59,564 nt of DNA. Origin: Thiohalobacter sp. Lineage in GTDB: Bacteria; Pseudomonadota; Gammaproteobacteria; DSM-19610. The DNA is taken from contig JALSRZ010000078.1 in NCBI GenBank assembly GCA_026984515.1, positions 1-59,564 on the forward strand. The letters run 5' to 3'. Shown one piece after another: positions 1 to 7,102 of the stretch. Position 1 is the stretch's first letter; the number at the start of each line of letters is the position of its first letter. The notes under the pieces are model-generated. The model saw only the letters and a program-made list of their open reading frames with translations. It made no database searches and was not told the origin of the DNA. Both the position numbers and the translations under genes were made by a program.

Positions 1-108
1 GGCGTAATTTTCGCCAGGAGAGCCGGAAAATATCTACCAGAATTACATATGGTTCTGTCTATCTCAGATACACGACCTTCTGTAGATCTAACTTAGGGCA
101 ATAAAATT
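1..108. other. AT-rich non-coding left edge
   Basis: No open frame with coding character is seen before the GIY-YIG gene. The stretch is AT-rich and probably holds the leader of that gene, and perhaps the end of a preceding cassette. I could not identify a complete attC-like structure here. Confidence 0.4.
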
Positions 109-525
109 ATGGCCAAAAGTGAACTTCGCCTAATTAAACGAGCACTAGAATATGTTCCACAAGAGGAAATAGGAAGAGTTCCAAAATCGACCAGAGGAAT
201 ATATGCGTTATACAAACGAAGAGGTCGAAAAGACGCATCAGCACATCACTATGATTTTGTATATGTTGGTATGGCTGCATCAGGAATACGCGGCAGATTG
301 ATTCAACATAAAAAATCAAAAGTAAAAGGCAATATGTGGACACATTTTTCATTTTTTGAAGTATGGGACAATATTAGTGACCAGGAAATAGAAGAACTGG
401 AAGGATTATTTAGACATTTGTACAAATTTGACAGCAAAGCTAATTCCTTAAACAAACAAAAATCATATCGTAAGCTTGGTAGGGTCAGAAGCAAAACTGA
501 AAAAGAGTTTAAGTACAAGCCCTAG
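109..525 (+). CDS. GIY-YIG nuclease domain protein (integron cassette gene)
   Basis: The 138-residue protein carries the elements of a GIY-YIG fold: GIY at residues 30-32, YVG at 52-54, arginines at 61 and 63, a histidine at 67, a glutamate in ELEG (about 98) and an asparagine near 112. The family cuts DNA with one metal ion. No second domain is visible, so this is a stand-alone catalytic module whose target cannot be predicted. The gene is AT-rich compared with the core genes to its right, pointing to horizontal origin. Its stop codon TAG (523-525) lies inside the first repeat box of an attC-like site, as is usual for integron cassette genes. The ATG at 109 follows an AT-rich leader without a strong ribosome site. 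Family assignment is by motif reading only. Confidence 0.7.
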   Translation: MAKSELRLIKRALEYVPQEEIGRVPKSTRGIYALYKRRGRKDASAHHYDFVYVGMAASGIRGRLIQHKKSKVKGNMWTHFSFFEVWDNISDQEIEELEGLFRHLYKFDSKANSLNKQKSYRKLGRVRSKTEKEFKYKP

Positions 526-607
526 CAATCGCATTAACGTTGTCCGTAAATACGCCGTTTCGCTTTGCTACACTCTGTATTTACGGCAAGTTATGCGGGC
601 GTTAGCG
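519..607 (+). other. attC-like integron recombination site 1
   Basis: An 89-bp imperfect palindrome joins the GIY-YIG gene to the next cassette ORF. The outer box GCCCTAGC (519-526) faces GCGTTAGC near 599-606, the form expected of an R' box with cleavage before TTAGC. Next inside, GCATTAAC (531-538) faces GTTATGC (590-596). The stem CCGTAAATAC (544-553) pairs perfectly with GTATTTACGG (577-586), and one extra T at 543 bulges out of the TTG/CAA extension. Paired boxes, extrahelical bases and a variable loop are the hallmarks of attC sites, and the GTTATGCGGGCGTTAG end resembles attC sites of environmental and Vibrio-type integrons. The R'' box is degenerate (TAGC instead of TAAC), so recombination activity is uncertain. 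Confidence 0.7.
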
Positions 608-622
608 ATAATAGAGCCAAGC

Positions 623-1145
623 ATGGGAATACATTACAAAGGGAGATTGTTGCACTGGAATTATTTTCTTGCGCTGGAGAGCGATCTTGATCGCGCATCT
701 CGTTTTATTGAATTCTCAGAATCAAACTTTAATGCCTACTCTATAGAGCTCGCGCATTTGCTACTTGCTACATGTTCAGAAATTGATGTTGTTTTAAAGG
801 CCCTTTGTCAAATCAAGAATACAAGAAGAAAACATTGGACAATTGATAATTACCAAGAGACGGTTGCCAAGCATTTCCCGCAACTCACGAATGAACAAAT
901 ACAAATTCCACGATTTGGTTTAAGTCTGCAGCCATTTGAAAACTGGACATTCAATAGAAACTACTTGGTGGCGCAGCCATAACAAACTTTCCTTCCACAT
1001 CTGTGCAGACGGAGAGATGACGCCGGATGAGCAGGAAAAGTGGTTTAATGAAAAAATTAAAGGGGTCGGTGATAAATGGAAATCAAAATCAGTTATCGCC
1101 GACCTCTTATTAATTTTTGGGATTGTTTGCGTGAAGCCCACCTAA
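623..1145 (+). pseudogene. frameshifted cassette ORF, hypothetical (HEPN-like helical protein)
   Basis: The frame from ATG 623 runs to a stop at 980-982. The neighbouring frame continues seamlessly from about 948 (tryptophan-rich TTWWRSHNK) to a TAA at 1143-1145. Reading across a one-base shift near 948-952 gives one product of about 170 residues. Its helical N-terminal half and WWRSHNK motif recall small uncharacterised HEPN-like proteins; that similarity is from memory and not firm. The rejoined frame ends exactly in the R'' box of the second attC-like site, as expected for a cassette gene, which supports treating the two pieces as one broken gene. The start at 623 is preferred because upstream in-frame ATGs lie inside attC 1. 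A programmed frameshift or a sequencing error are alternatives to true decay. Confidence 0.5.
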
Positions 1146-1182
1146 CGAGCACTCAGTTCGCCGCTGGTGCTCGACGTTATCC
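1140..1182 (+). other. compact attC-like integron site 2
   Basis: ACCTAAC (1140-1146) fits the R'' consensus RYYYAAC. It is followed by GAGCAC-T-CAG (1147-1156), which pairs with CTG-GTGCTC (1164-1172), leaving T1153 as a single extrahelical base and TTCGCCG as the loop. GTTATCC (1176-1182) stands where R' is expected and fits that consensus only partly. The stop codon of the upstream frame (TAA, 1143-1145) lies inside R''. At 43 bp this would be at the short end of known attC sites. Confidence 0.55.
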
Positions 1183-1412
1183 CTACAATGGGGAGAGAAT
1201 ATGCGTCCAGTCGCATCAGGATGATCAGAGCAGAGAGGGTCACGAGTGATTACCTTGATCGTCAACAACACGAAAAACGGTCCGGAAAAATTCCACGACA
1301 AGCACATATTATGCAGCAGTTTCTGAATCGCCTTTTTCTACAGACTCGCTGGATTTCAAATGACAACTTATGGCGTTTATACTTGCTGAGGGTGCACTGA
1401 GAGGTACATAAA
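1183..1412. other. non-coding stretch upstream of the first toxin-antitoxin pair
   Basis: No convincing gene is seen. The only long frame here starts inside the attC-like site and has no recognisable features. The segment presumably carries the promoter and operator of the toxin-antitoxin pair at 1413-1882. GAGAGG lies about 10 bases before the antitoxin ATG and can act as its ribosome site. Confidence 0.35.
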
Positions 1413-1598
1413 ATGTCTTCTGCTAAAGATGAAATAAAACAGGTGCTTGAGAGTCAGCCAGACGACAGTTCGTATGACGAACTTCTAAGAGAGCTGGCAT
1501 TCAAGCGCATGGTTGATAAAGGTTTAGCCGATGCCAGACAAGGGAATGTCGTGTCGAATGAGGAAATGCATAGTCGAATACTGTCATGGCGCAAATAA
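1413..1598 (+). CDS. type II antitoxin, small acidic protein
   Basis: The 61-residue acidic protein overlaps the start of a ParE-like toxin gene by 13 bases, the classic antitoxin-first arrangement. Its body resembles small antitoxin-like proteins with a YDELLRELAFKRMVDKGLAD core and a tail ending in HSRILSWRK that would wrap the toxin. Such antitoxins neutralise the toxin and repress their own promoter. Toxin-antitoxin pairs are common passengers of chromosomal integrons, where they stabilise the array. The exact family was not recognised; assignment rests mainly on the overlap with the toxin gene. Confidence 0.65.
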   Translation: MSSAKDEIKQVLESQPDDSSYDELLRELAFKRMVDKGLADARQGNVVSNEEMHSRILSWRK

Positions 1599-1882
1599 CA
1601 TGGACGAACGAAGCAGAAAGATGGCTAAAGGATATATTCGATTACATCGCGCAGGACAATCCAGCAGCTGCTGGCGGTGTAATCGAGGGCATTTATAACA
1701 AGGCGCAGGTTCTGAAAGATCACCCTGATATTGGTTATAGATATGAGCATCAATCAGGGGAAAACGTCCGCATCCTATTGTACGGTCACTACCGTATTAC
1801 CTATTTAAAACACGCTAACGATGATATAGATATTTTGGGAGTTTTTCATGGGGCGCTCGAAATTGAGAATTATCTTCTATAG
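1586..1882 (+). CDS. RelE/ParE family toxin
   Basis: The 98-residue protein has the compact ParE/RelE pattern: an N-terminal TNEAERWLKDIFDYIAQ helix, a central RILLYGHYRITYL strand pair, and a C-terminal strand DIDILGVFHGALEI. ParE toxins poison gyrase, whereas RelE types cleave mRNA at the ribosome. The sequence looks more ParE-like, but the target cannot be settled by eye. The reading frame is intact and full length for the family, so the pair may be functional. Its gene begins inside the antitoxin gene, implying translational coupling. Confidence 0.8.
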   Translation: MAQITWTNEAERWLKDIFDYIAQDNPAAAGGVIEGIYNKAQVLKDHPDIGYRYEHQSGENVRILLYGHYRITYLKHANDDIDILGVFHGALEIENYLL

Positions 1883-1965
1883 ATTGAAATCCTGCAGTTT
1901 ATAGGCCGTTGAAATTCTATGGAAAGGATTATAGTGTAGGTGCATATTTAGATGAGGAAGTCGCA

Positions 1966-2196
1966 ATGTCAGTTAAATTAGAAGACGTTGAAAATCAAGT
2001 GGCTCAGCTAACCGAGGATGATCGAGCTCGCCTTGTAGAGCAGCTAATCCGCTCTCTTGACTCTGGCGAGGATGTGGATGCTGAAAACGCCTGGCTGGAT
2101 GAAGCCGAAAAGCGGTACCAGGAATACCGAGCAGGGAAGCTCACTTCAAAAGCTGCAGACGCAGTATTTGAAGATGTGCTATCAAAACTTAAATGA
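1966..2196 (+). CDS. addiction-module component family antitoxin
   Basis: The 76-residue protein matches the pattern of putative addiction-module antitoxins: VENQVAQLTEDDRARLVEQL near the N terminus, then an acidic LDEAEKRYQEYRAGK segment. The ATG at 1966 is chosen because the family begins close to the LEDVENQVAQL motif; the frame is open further upstream to about 1909 but that part has no family resemblance. The stop overlaps the toxin start by four bases (ATGA at 2193-2196), a standard coupling. Confidence 0.75.
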   Translation: MSVKLEDVENQVAQLTEDDRARLVEQLIRSLDSGEDVDAENAWLDEAEKRYQEYRAGKLTSKAADAVFEDVLSKLK

Positions 2197-2483
2197 AAAT
2201 AACACGCTTTCTCTCTCCAGCGGAGAGGGAGATGGCACAAGCGGCACAATACTATAATTCGAAGGCACCAAATCTTGGTGCCGAGTTTCTGCATGAAGTA
2301 AAGAAAACGGTAAAGAGACTTGAGGCTGATCCTGAAGCAGCTCAAAAAGTGCGAGGGGATGTCAGGCGAAGACTGATACGGCGTTTCCCATTTGGTATTC
2401 TGTATCGTATAGATCCGGAAGAAATTGTAATTCTTGCGGTAATGCACCTGGCACGACACCCAGACTATTGGCATAGCAGATGA
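2193..2483 (+). CDS. RelE/ParE family toxin
   Basis: The 96-residue protein has the ParE-type layout: an AEREMAQAAQYYNSKAPNLG helix at the N terminus, a basic RGDVRRRLIRRFPFGILYRI strand region, and a C-terminal ILAVMHLARHPDYW motif common in this toxin group. It overlaps the upstream antitoxin gene by four bases and is intact. It is only distantly similar to the toxin at 1586-1882, so the two modules are independent acquisitions rather than a tandem duplication. Confidence 0.82.
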   Translation: MKITRFLSPAEREMAQAAQYYNSKAPNLGAEFLHEVKKTVKRLEADPEAAQKVRGDVRRRLIRRFPFGILYRIDPEEIVILAVMHLARHPDYWHSR

Positions 2484-2587
2484 TGACTTCCAAGCGTAAA
2501 TCATTAGCCTTCATCGCATCAGAAAAAAGGGATGATTAGCACGCATGATTGTCAGCTTGCAGGAATCGGCCGGTAACCCCTCCCCTG

Positions 2588-2713
2588 CTACCCATTAGTC
2601 AACGCGCGGGCAATCATTTGCTGAACCTGCCGGTTGGCATTCAGGTGAATCAATTCCATTTCCGGATGTTGTAGTTTAGGTACGCGGAAAATCTCATCGG
2701 CTGAATATTTTAA
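2588..2713 (-). pseudogene. unidentified C-terminal gene fragment
   Basis: On the minus strand a 41-codon frame ends at TAG (complement of 2588-2590). Its product contains HPEMELIHLNANRQVQQMI and looks like real protein, unlike the stop-rich surroundings. It has no start codon and is preceded by an in-frame stop, so it is probably the tail of a gene whose front was lost. I do not recognise the family. Confidence 0.3.
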
Positions 2714-2745
2714 TTATCCGTTTTTATTTATAGTTTTCAAATACC

Positions 2746-2945
2746 TGGGGAAAAGTGGCACTGTATAAGGGGGAAACAGACGGGAAAACAGGGCGTAGGT
2801 ATTAAATCTTAACCGGGCACTCGCGAGTGCATCGAGCGCTTCTATAACCGCAGCCGGAGGTATTCAGCGATTGGCTATATCAGCCGACATGAAGTTAAAC
2901 GGCAGTTCGAACCCTTAATCGTGTCCACTTTTCGTTGCCAAGACC
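2746..2945 (+). mobile_element. IS3-family remnant (internally deleted)
   Basis: From 2828 the plus strand encodes CIERFYNRSRRYSAIGYIS, the characteristic C-terminal end of an IS3-family OrfB transposase (rve/DDE integrase core). It runs to a TAG at 2966-2968. The segment GTGTCCACTTTTCGTTGCC (2921-2939) resembles the terminal repeat of such elements. AAAAGTGGCACT near 2751-2762 looks like the opposite terminus. Only about 200 bp are left, so most of the transposase is deleted and the copy cannot move by itself. It marks the boundary between the AT-rich cassette region and the core genes. Confidence 0.65.
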
Positions 2946-2951
2946 CGTTGT

Positions 2952-3422
2952 ATGAATAGTTTTGTGGTGGTAGTTACAGGCATTCTTTGCCTCTATGCAG
3001 TGTTTTCCATGATCGCAATAGCGAGGGATGTCATGACGAAGTCCTGGCCTTCATGCGATGGAAAACTCCTGCACGGGGATATCAGGAAACTCCAGGTGCC
3101 ACTTGCTAACGGCTTTGGTGGTGAGGACATTATACGAGCTGGAAATCTTCGCTATGAATATCAAACAGGGGATAAAACCTACACAGGCACTCGTATTTCC
3201 CGGAGCTTTCCAACAGATTCCTTCCTTGTTCATGCGAATGCCGCCTGGATCGTAGAGAAATACTACGACTGGCTGTTCAGGCGCGCTCCGACGATAACGG
3301 TCTTTTATCATCCCGCGAAGCCGTGGGTGTCTGTGTTGCTTCCCGGGTTCAGGACCTATCACTTCGTCCGACTGTTTCAGATCGCGTTATCATTATCGGT
3401 AGCGTGGATATTTATAAAATGA
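2952..3422 (+). CDS. DUF3592 family membrane protein, copy 1
   Basis: The 156-residue protein has one hydrophobic segment at the N terminus (about 3-24) and another at the C terminus (about 137-154). Between them lies an extracytoplasmic beta-rich part with RYEYQTGDKTYTGTRIS and ITVFYHPAKPWVSVLLPG, the pattern of DUF3592. The function of the family is unknown. It starts seven bases after the IS3 remnant and its leader overlaps that remnant, so its original promoter may have been lost or replaced. It is paralogous to the next gene. Confidence 0.7.
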   Translation: MNSFVVVVTGILCLYAVFSMIAIARDVMTKSWPSCDGKLLHGDIRKLQVPLANGFGGEDIIRAGNLRYEYQTGDKTYTGTRISRSFPTDSFLVHANAAWIVEKYYDWLFRRAPTITVFYHPAKPWVSVLLPGFRTYHFVRLFQIALSLSVAWIFIK

Positions 3423-3451
3423 CAACCGGGCGCGAGCCGGGGTGAGATGTT

Positions 3452-3922
3452 ATGGAACTGTATACGCTGCTACCAGTACTCTTGTTCGCCGGGCTATCCC
3501 TTTATGCATTGACTCAGGTCTATCGCGTAGTAAGAGACGTGCTCACTTCCTCGTGGGTGCGATGCACCGGCAAGATTGAAACGTACGATGTGAAGGAACG
3601 AGAGGTACACAGTACCTATTCGCTCGGAAGTTACACCGTAATCGTCCTGAACCGGTTTAAATACCGTTATTCCGTCCAGGGCAGGAATTATGAAGGCGTT
3701 CGCGTGTCGTGGGCGTTTCCTCGTTCCATGCTTCGCGAACTTGTGAAAAGTTCCTATGACGAGATATTCAGGAATGCACCGGATATCACGATATTTTACA
3801 ACCCCGGGAATCCGTCGCAGGCGGTCGTGCTCAGGGGCCTGCGGGCGTATCACCTGATGAATCTGTTGCCGGCATTATTTCTTGTTATTTTTGTTATCTG
3901 GTTCAGGTATTCCATTCCCTGA
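3452..3922 (+). CDS. DUF3592 family membrane protein, copy 2
   Basis: This protein has the same length (156 residues) and layout as the previous one: N- and C-terminal membrane segments around RFKYRYSVQGRNYEGVRVS and ITIFYNPGNPSQAVVLRG. Matching FYxP motifs and spacing show that the two genes arose by tandem duplication, with substantial divergence since. A GGGGTGAGATG stretch precedes the ATG. Function unknown; the pair may form a heteromer in the inner membrane. Confidence 0.72.
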   Translation: MELYTLLPVLLFAGLSLYALTQVYRVVRDVLTSSWVRCTGKIETYDVKEREVHSTYSLGSYTVIVLNRFKYRYSVQGRNYEGVRVSWAFPRSMLRELVKSSYDEIFRNAPDITIFYNPGNPSQAVVLRGLRAYHLMNLLPALFLVIFVIWFRYSIP

Positions 3923-3936
3923 GCTGCAAATGCCAC

Positions 3937-4314
3937 ATGACCGTAAAAACCATCCAGTGGATACTGTTTGCAGCGCTGACGGTTAGCTTCCCGACCCTGT
4001 GGTTCATATTCGCGGCTGATGGCATTCTGCCGCTGGGGATCTATTACTGGGGTATTGTCAGCAGCTTCACGCAGTACAATGATGTTTTTATCTGGCTGAT
4101 TTTTTCGCTCCTGTATACTCCGCTGCTGTATTTTCTGGCGATGTTCGCTGCGCGATTTATTGTACGGCGAGCCGGTGCCCACCGCACCGGCCTGCTATGG
4201 CTGGTGGTGGCCGGGATACTGGGGGCTGGTTTGTTCCCGATCTATGGTTCGGGGCACAGCGGCTACACGGGACGGAATGTCTACCACCTGTACGGGTCAT
4301 ACTTTCGCCGGTAG
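3937..4314 (+). CDS. small multi-pass membrane protein, unknown function
   Basis: The 125-residue protein is strongly hydrophobic, with segments near residues 6-27, 47-72 and 86-102, then a polar glycine- and tyrosine-rich tail ending in two arginines. It follows the DUF3592 pair by 14 bases on the same strand and is probably co-transcribed. I do not recognise a family. Regular codon use and membrane-protein character support a real gene. Confidence 0.55.
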   Translation: MTVKTIQWILFAALTVSFPTLWFIFAADGILPLGIYYWGIVSSFTQYNDVFIWLIFSLLYTPLLYFLAMFAARFIVRRAGAHRTGLLWLVVAGILGAGLFPIYGSGHSGYTGRNVYHLYGSYFRR

Positions 4315-4386
4315 TGGCGCTTGATCCTGCGCCGTTTTTGCGCGTTAATGCCCGCTTGCACCTGCCCGACACCGGGTGGGAGGCGT

Positions 4387-5070
4387 ATGATTACCTTCAT
4401 GCTCTCAGCTACCCGTCTGCACCCTCCTCTCCTTGTCTTCTGCCTGTTGACGGTATTCGGTCTGCTGCTGACATCCACACCCGGAAGCGCGGGCAAGCGC
4501 CGGGTGCAGGCGCATACCCTGGTGCTCGAGTGCCCGGACGGTTACGAATTCGTGGCCCGTATCGAGGGAGAAACGGCCTGGTTGTTCCTGCCGGGAGAAA
4601 CCCTGAGCCTGCCGCATATCCCGGCCGCTTCGGGGGCCAAATACGGCGATGCCCGTACGACCTTCTGGAGCAAGGGGGACGAGGCTTCGCTTGACTCGGG
4701 CGAACAACAGCACCGCGACTGCAGGAACAACCGCGCCAGGGCGATCTGGGAACATGCCAAACTGAGCGGTGTGGATTTCCGGGCCACGGGTAATGAACCG
4801 GGCTGGTACCTGGAACTGTCGGCCGGCAGAAAAACCGTTTTTGTCGGTGACTATGGCAACACCCGCTATACGTTTGATACACCGCCTCCCCTGACCGGAC
4901 AAACCGCGCGTATCACCCGCTACGAGTTGCAGAATGATGAACACCGCCTGATCCTGTTACTTGAAGGGCGTCCCTGTCATGACGACATGAACGGGGAAGC
5001 GTTTGAAACCACCGTCAAGCTGGTACTCGATGGCCGAGTCCTGCAGGGTTGCGGCCGGGCACTGCACTGA
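4387..5070 (+). CDS. periplasmic MliC-type lysozyme-inhibitor domain fused to COG3650-type domain
   Basis: After an N-terminal signal sequence (about 1-37, ending near TPGSAG) the protein has an MliC-like domain. VLECPDGYEFVARIEG starts the fold and LPHIPAASGAKYGDARTTFW with SKGDEASLD closes it; the Ser and Lys in that closing motif belong to the region MliC uses to plug the lysozyme active site. The second half, from ATGNEPGWYLEL onward, resembles the periplasmic COG3650 domain that often accompanies it. The likely role is protection of peptidoglycan from host or environmental C-type lysozymes. No lipobox is visible, so a soluble periplasmic protein is expected. ATG 4387 is chosen because GGGAGG lies four bases upstream and the signal peptide starts there; the frame remains open to 4321. 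Confidence 0.75.
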   Translation: MITFMLSATRLHPPLLVFCLLTVFGLLLTSTPGSAGKRRVQAHTLVLECPDGYEFVARIEGETAWLFLPGETLSLPHIPAASGAKYGDARTTFWSKGDEASLDSGEQQHRDCRNNRARAIWEHAKLSGVDFRATGNEPGWYLELSAGRKTVFVGDYGNTRYTFDTPPPLTGQTARITRYELQNDEHRLILLLEGRPCHDDMNGEAFETTVKLVLDGRVLQGCGRALH

Positions 5071-5304
5071 TTTCGGCCAGCAACCCCAGCCCATAAAAAC
5101 AGCTAATAATGTTTGCCTGCCCGCATAATCCACCCACTTATCATAGGGATATCGATGCACTGCCGCCTGCACGGTAAACGGCGCGATAAAAGTACTGGAT
5201 AACCGCTTCAGCGTCGCTGGTATTGCCTTTCAACTGTGGTAACCTCGAGCCATACAAATAAATATAAGTGATCAGCGTATTCCTGTCGCTGTCACAATAT
5301 CCAA

Positions 5305-6333
5305 ATGAGCGCCACCGGTAGCCCGCCCAGGGAGCATCAGGACGAACCAGCCACAGGGAACGATAAAGAGGCCTCAGCGGCAACGCTGATCAGGCATATA
5401 GATCAATACATCCGTCTTTTGCAGATCAACAATGATGCAATCGTATGTGCCGACGAAGATTGCTGCATCGTGGTTTTCAATCAGGGTGCGGAGCGGCTGT
5501 TCGGTTATGCTGCCGATGAAATCGTCGGGCAAGCGCTGGTCACCCTGGTGTGCCCGCGCTACCGGGCAGCGGAGAAACACCGCCTGGCGGCATTGACCCG
5601 CATCGCCCGGGAAAGCCGGATGGGATTCAGAATCGACCGGGTACTCGGGCGGCGCAGGAACGGCGAACGTTTCCCGGTGGAAGTCTCGGTATCCCAGACC
5701 GAAATCTCGGCCCACCGCCTGTACACCATCATCATTCATGATGCCACTGACCGCATCACCCGGGAACAGCACCTCACCTACCGGGCGGAACACGATGAAC
5801 TGACCGACCTGCCGAACCGCAACCTGCTGAATGAACGCCTCAACGCCGGTATCGCCCGTGCGGACCGGGATCACCGCAAGCTGGGGGTGGTCTTCCTGGA
5901 TCTGGATCAGTTCAAACCCATCAACGACCGCTACGGCCACGAAACCGGGGACTGTTTGCTACAGGCCATTGCCAAGCGGCTGGCAGATACCATGCGCCAG
6001 TCGGACACGGTCTCCCGTGTGGGTGGCGATGAATTCATCATCTGCCTGGAACAGATCAAGAGTGAACAGGACGCCGTGGCGGCGGCCCGGAAAATTTCCG
6101 ACGCTATGAAACAGCCCTTCCGGATCCTGGGTCAGACCATCGACGCGTCGGCCAGTATCGGTATCGCCCTTTACCCGGAACATGGTCGCGACCCGGTGAC
6201 GCTGTTGCGTCACGCCGACCAGGCCATGTACAGTGCCAAGGCGGAGCGGGACAGCCTGAAGGTCTATCACCCTAGCGACGCGCGGCCTGCATCAGCTGCT
6301 TCATTTCCCGGACCGCCGGAGCCAGCCCCGTAA
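5305..6333 (+). CDS. PAS-GGDEF diguanylate cyclase
   Basis: The 342-residue protein has a PAS sensor domain (about residues 36-150, with [20 protein letters not shown] and a HDATDRI exit) followed by a GGDEF domain starting at [10 protein letters not shown]. The active loop is RVGGDEF (GGDEF at 240-244), and RQSD at 231-234 is an RxxD inhibitory I-site at the standard five-residue spacing. It should therefore make cyclic-di-GMP from GTP with product feedback. No membrane segment or signal peptide is seen, so sensing is cytoplasmic. No EAL domain follows. No good ribosome site precedes ATG 5305, so the start is uncertain. The 3' end overlaps the convergent pdxJ gene by 62 bases. Confidence 0.9.
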   Translation: MSATGSPPREHQDEPATGNDKEASAATLIRHIDQYIRLLQINNDAIVCADEDCCIVVFNQGAERLFGYAADEIVGQALVTLVCPRYRAAEKHRLAALTRIARESRMGFRIDRVLGRRRNGERFPVEVSVSQTEISAHRLYTIIIHDATDRITREQHLTYRAEHDELTDLPNRNLLNERLNAGIARADRDHRKLGVVFLDLDQFKPINDRYGHETGDCLLQAIAKRLADTMRQSDTVSRVGGDEFIICLEQIKSEQDAVAAARKISDAMKQPFRILGQTIDASASIGIALYPEHGRDPVTLLRHADQAMYSAKAERDSLKVYHPSDARPASAASFPGPPEPAP

Positions 6334-7003
6334 AGACTGCTCGCGCCACGATGGCGTGCCCGATATTGAGTTCACGCACTTCCGGCAGCGCGGCAATGGT
6401 CTGTACATTGTGGTAGTGCAGGCCGTGCCCGGCGTTGACCTGCAGGCCCATTTCCGCCCCCAGCTGGACCGCGTTATGGATCCGCTCGAACTCGAGCTCG
6501 CGCGCGGGTGCGCTTTCTGCGTCGGCAAAGTGGCCAGTATGTATCTCGATGCAGGGTGCGCCGACCGTTTTTGCCGCCTCGACCTGGCGGGCATCGGCAT
6601 CGATGAACAGGGACACCCGCACCCCCGCTTCCGCCAGACGCCTGCAGGCGTCCTGCATACGCTCGAGCTGTCCTGCCACGTCCAGGCCACCCTCGGTGGT
6701 AAGCTCTTCCCGCCGTTCGGGGACCAGGCAGCAATCCGCGGGCTGGATGCGGCCGGCGATCGCCAGCATTTCTTCCGTCACCGCCATTTCCAGGTTCATA
6801 CGCGTCTGCAGGATGTCGTTCAACAGTTCGACATCCCGCTCCTGTATGTGCCGCCGGTCTTCGCGCAGGTGCAGCGTGATGGCATCGGCGCCGGCCTGTT
6901 CCGCCTCCATCGCGGCCTGGACCGGATCGGGATAACGCGTGCCGCGGGCCTGCCGCAGTGTGGCGACATGATCGATATTAACGCCGAGCAGAATGGAGTT
7001 CAT
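6272..7003 (-). CDS. pdxJ: pyridoxine 5'-phosphate synthase
   Basis: PdxJ condenses 1-deoxy-xylulose 5-phosphate with 3-amino-2-oxopropyl phosphate to give pyridoxine 5'-phosphate, the last ring-forming step of the DXP-dependent vitamin B6 route. The 243-residue product starts [21 protein letters not shown] and contains [34 protein letters not shown] and [12 protein letters not shown], all family signatures. The start at 7003 gives the normal N terminus; the frame is open 22 codons further upstream but that part has no family match. It is the last gene of the rpoE-to-pdxJ operon, the usual recO-pdxJ neighbourhood. Confidence 0.96.
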   Translation of the reverse strand: MNSILLGVNIDHVATLRQARGTRYPDPVQAAMEAEQAGADAITLHLREDRRHIQERDVELLNDILQTRMNLEMAVTEEMLAIAGRIQPADCCLVPERREELTTEGGLDVAGQLERMQDACRRLAEAGVRVSLFIDADARQVEAAKTVGAPCIEIHTGHFADAESAPARELEFERIHNAVQLGAEMGLQVNAGHGLHYHNVQTIAALPEVRELNIGHAIVARAVFTGLAPAVREMKQLMQAARR

Positions 7004-7102
7004 GAAGTTGCAATCCTGGTTGCTGATCGTATCCGGCACCATGTTACCGGGGATGGGCGCCCGGTGCACCGGGGTAACCAGGCCATGGGTCGCTGCTGCT
7101 GC

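Noticed and set aside
1167-1400. 77-codon frame between attC 2 and the first antitoxin
   Set aside because: It begins inside the attC palindrome, lacks a ribosome site and has no protein-like pattern.
5141-5383. 80-codon minus-strand frame partly covering the gap before the diguanylate cyclase
   Set aside because: It overlaps the cyclase start and resembles no family; the intergenic part is AT-rich with no ribosome site. It could be a gene scrap, but evidence is too thin.
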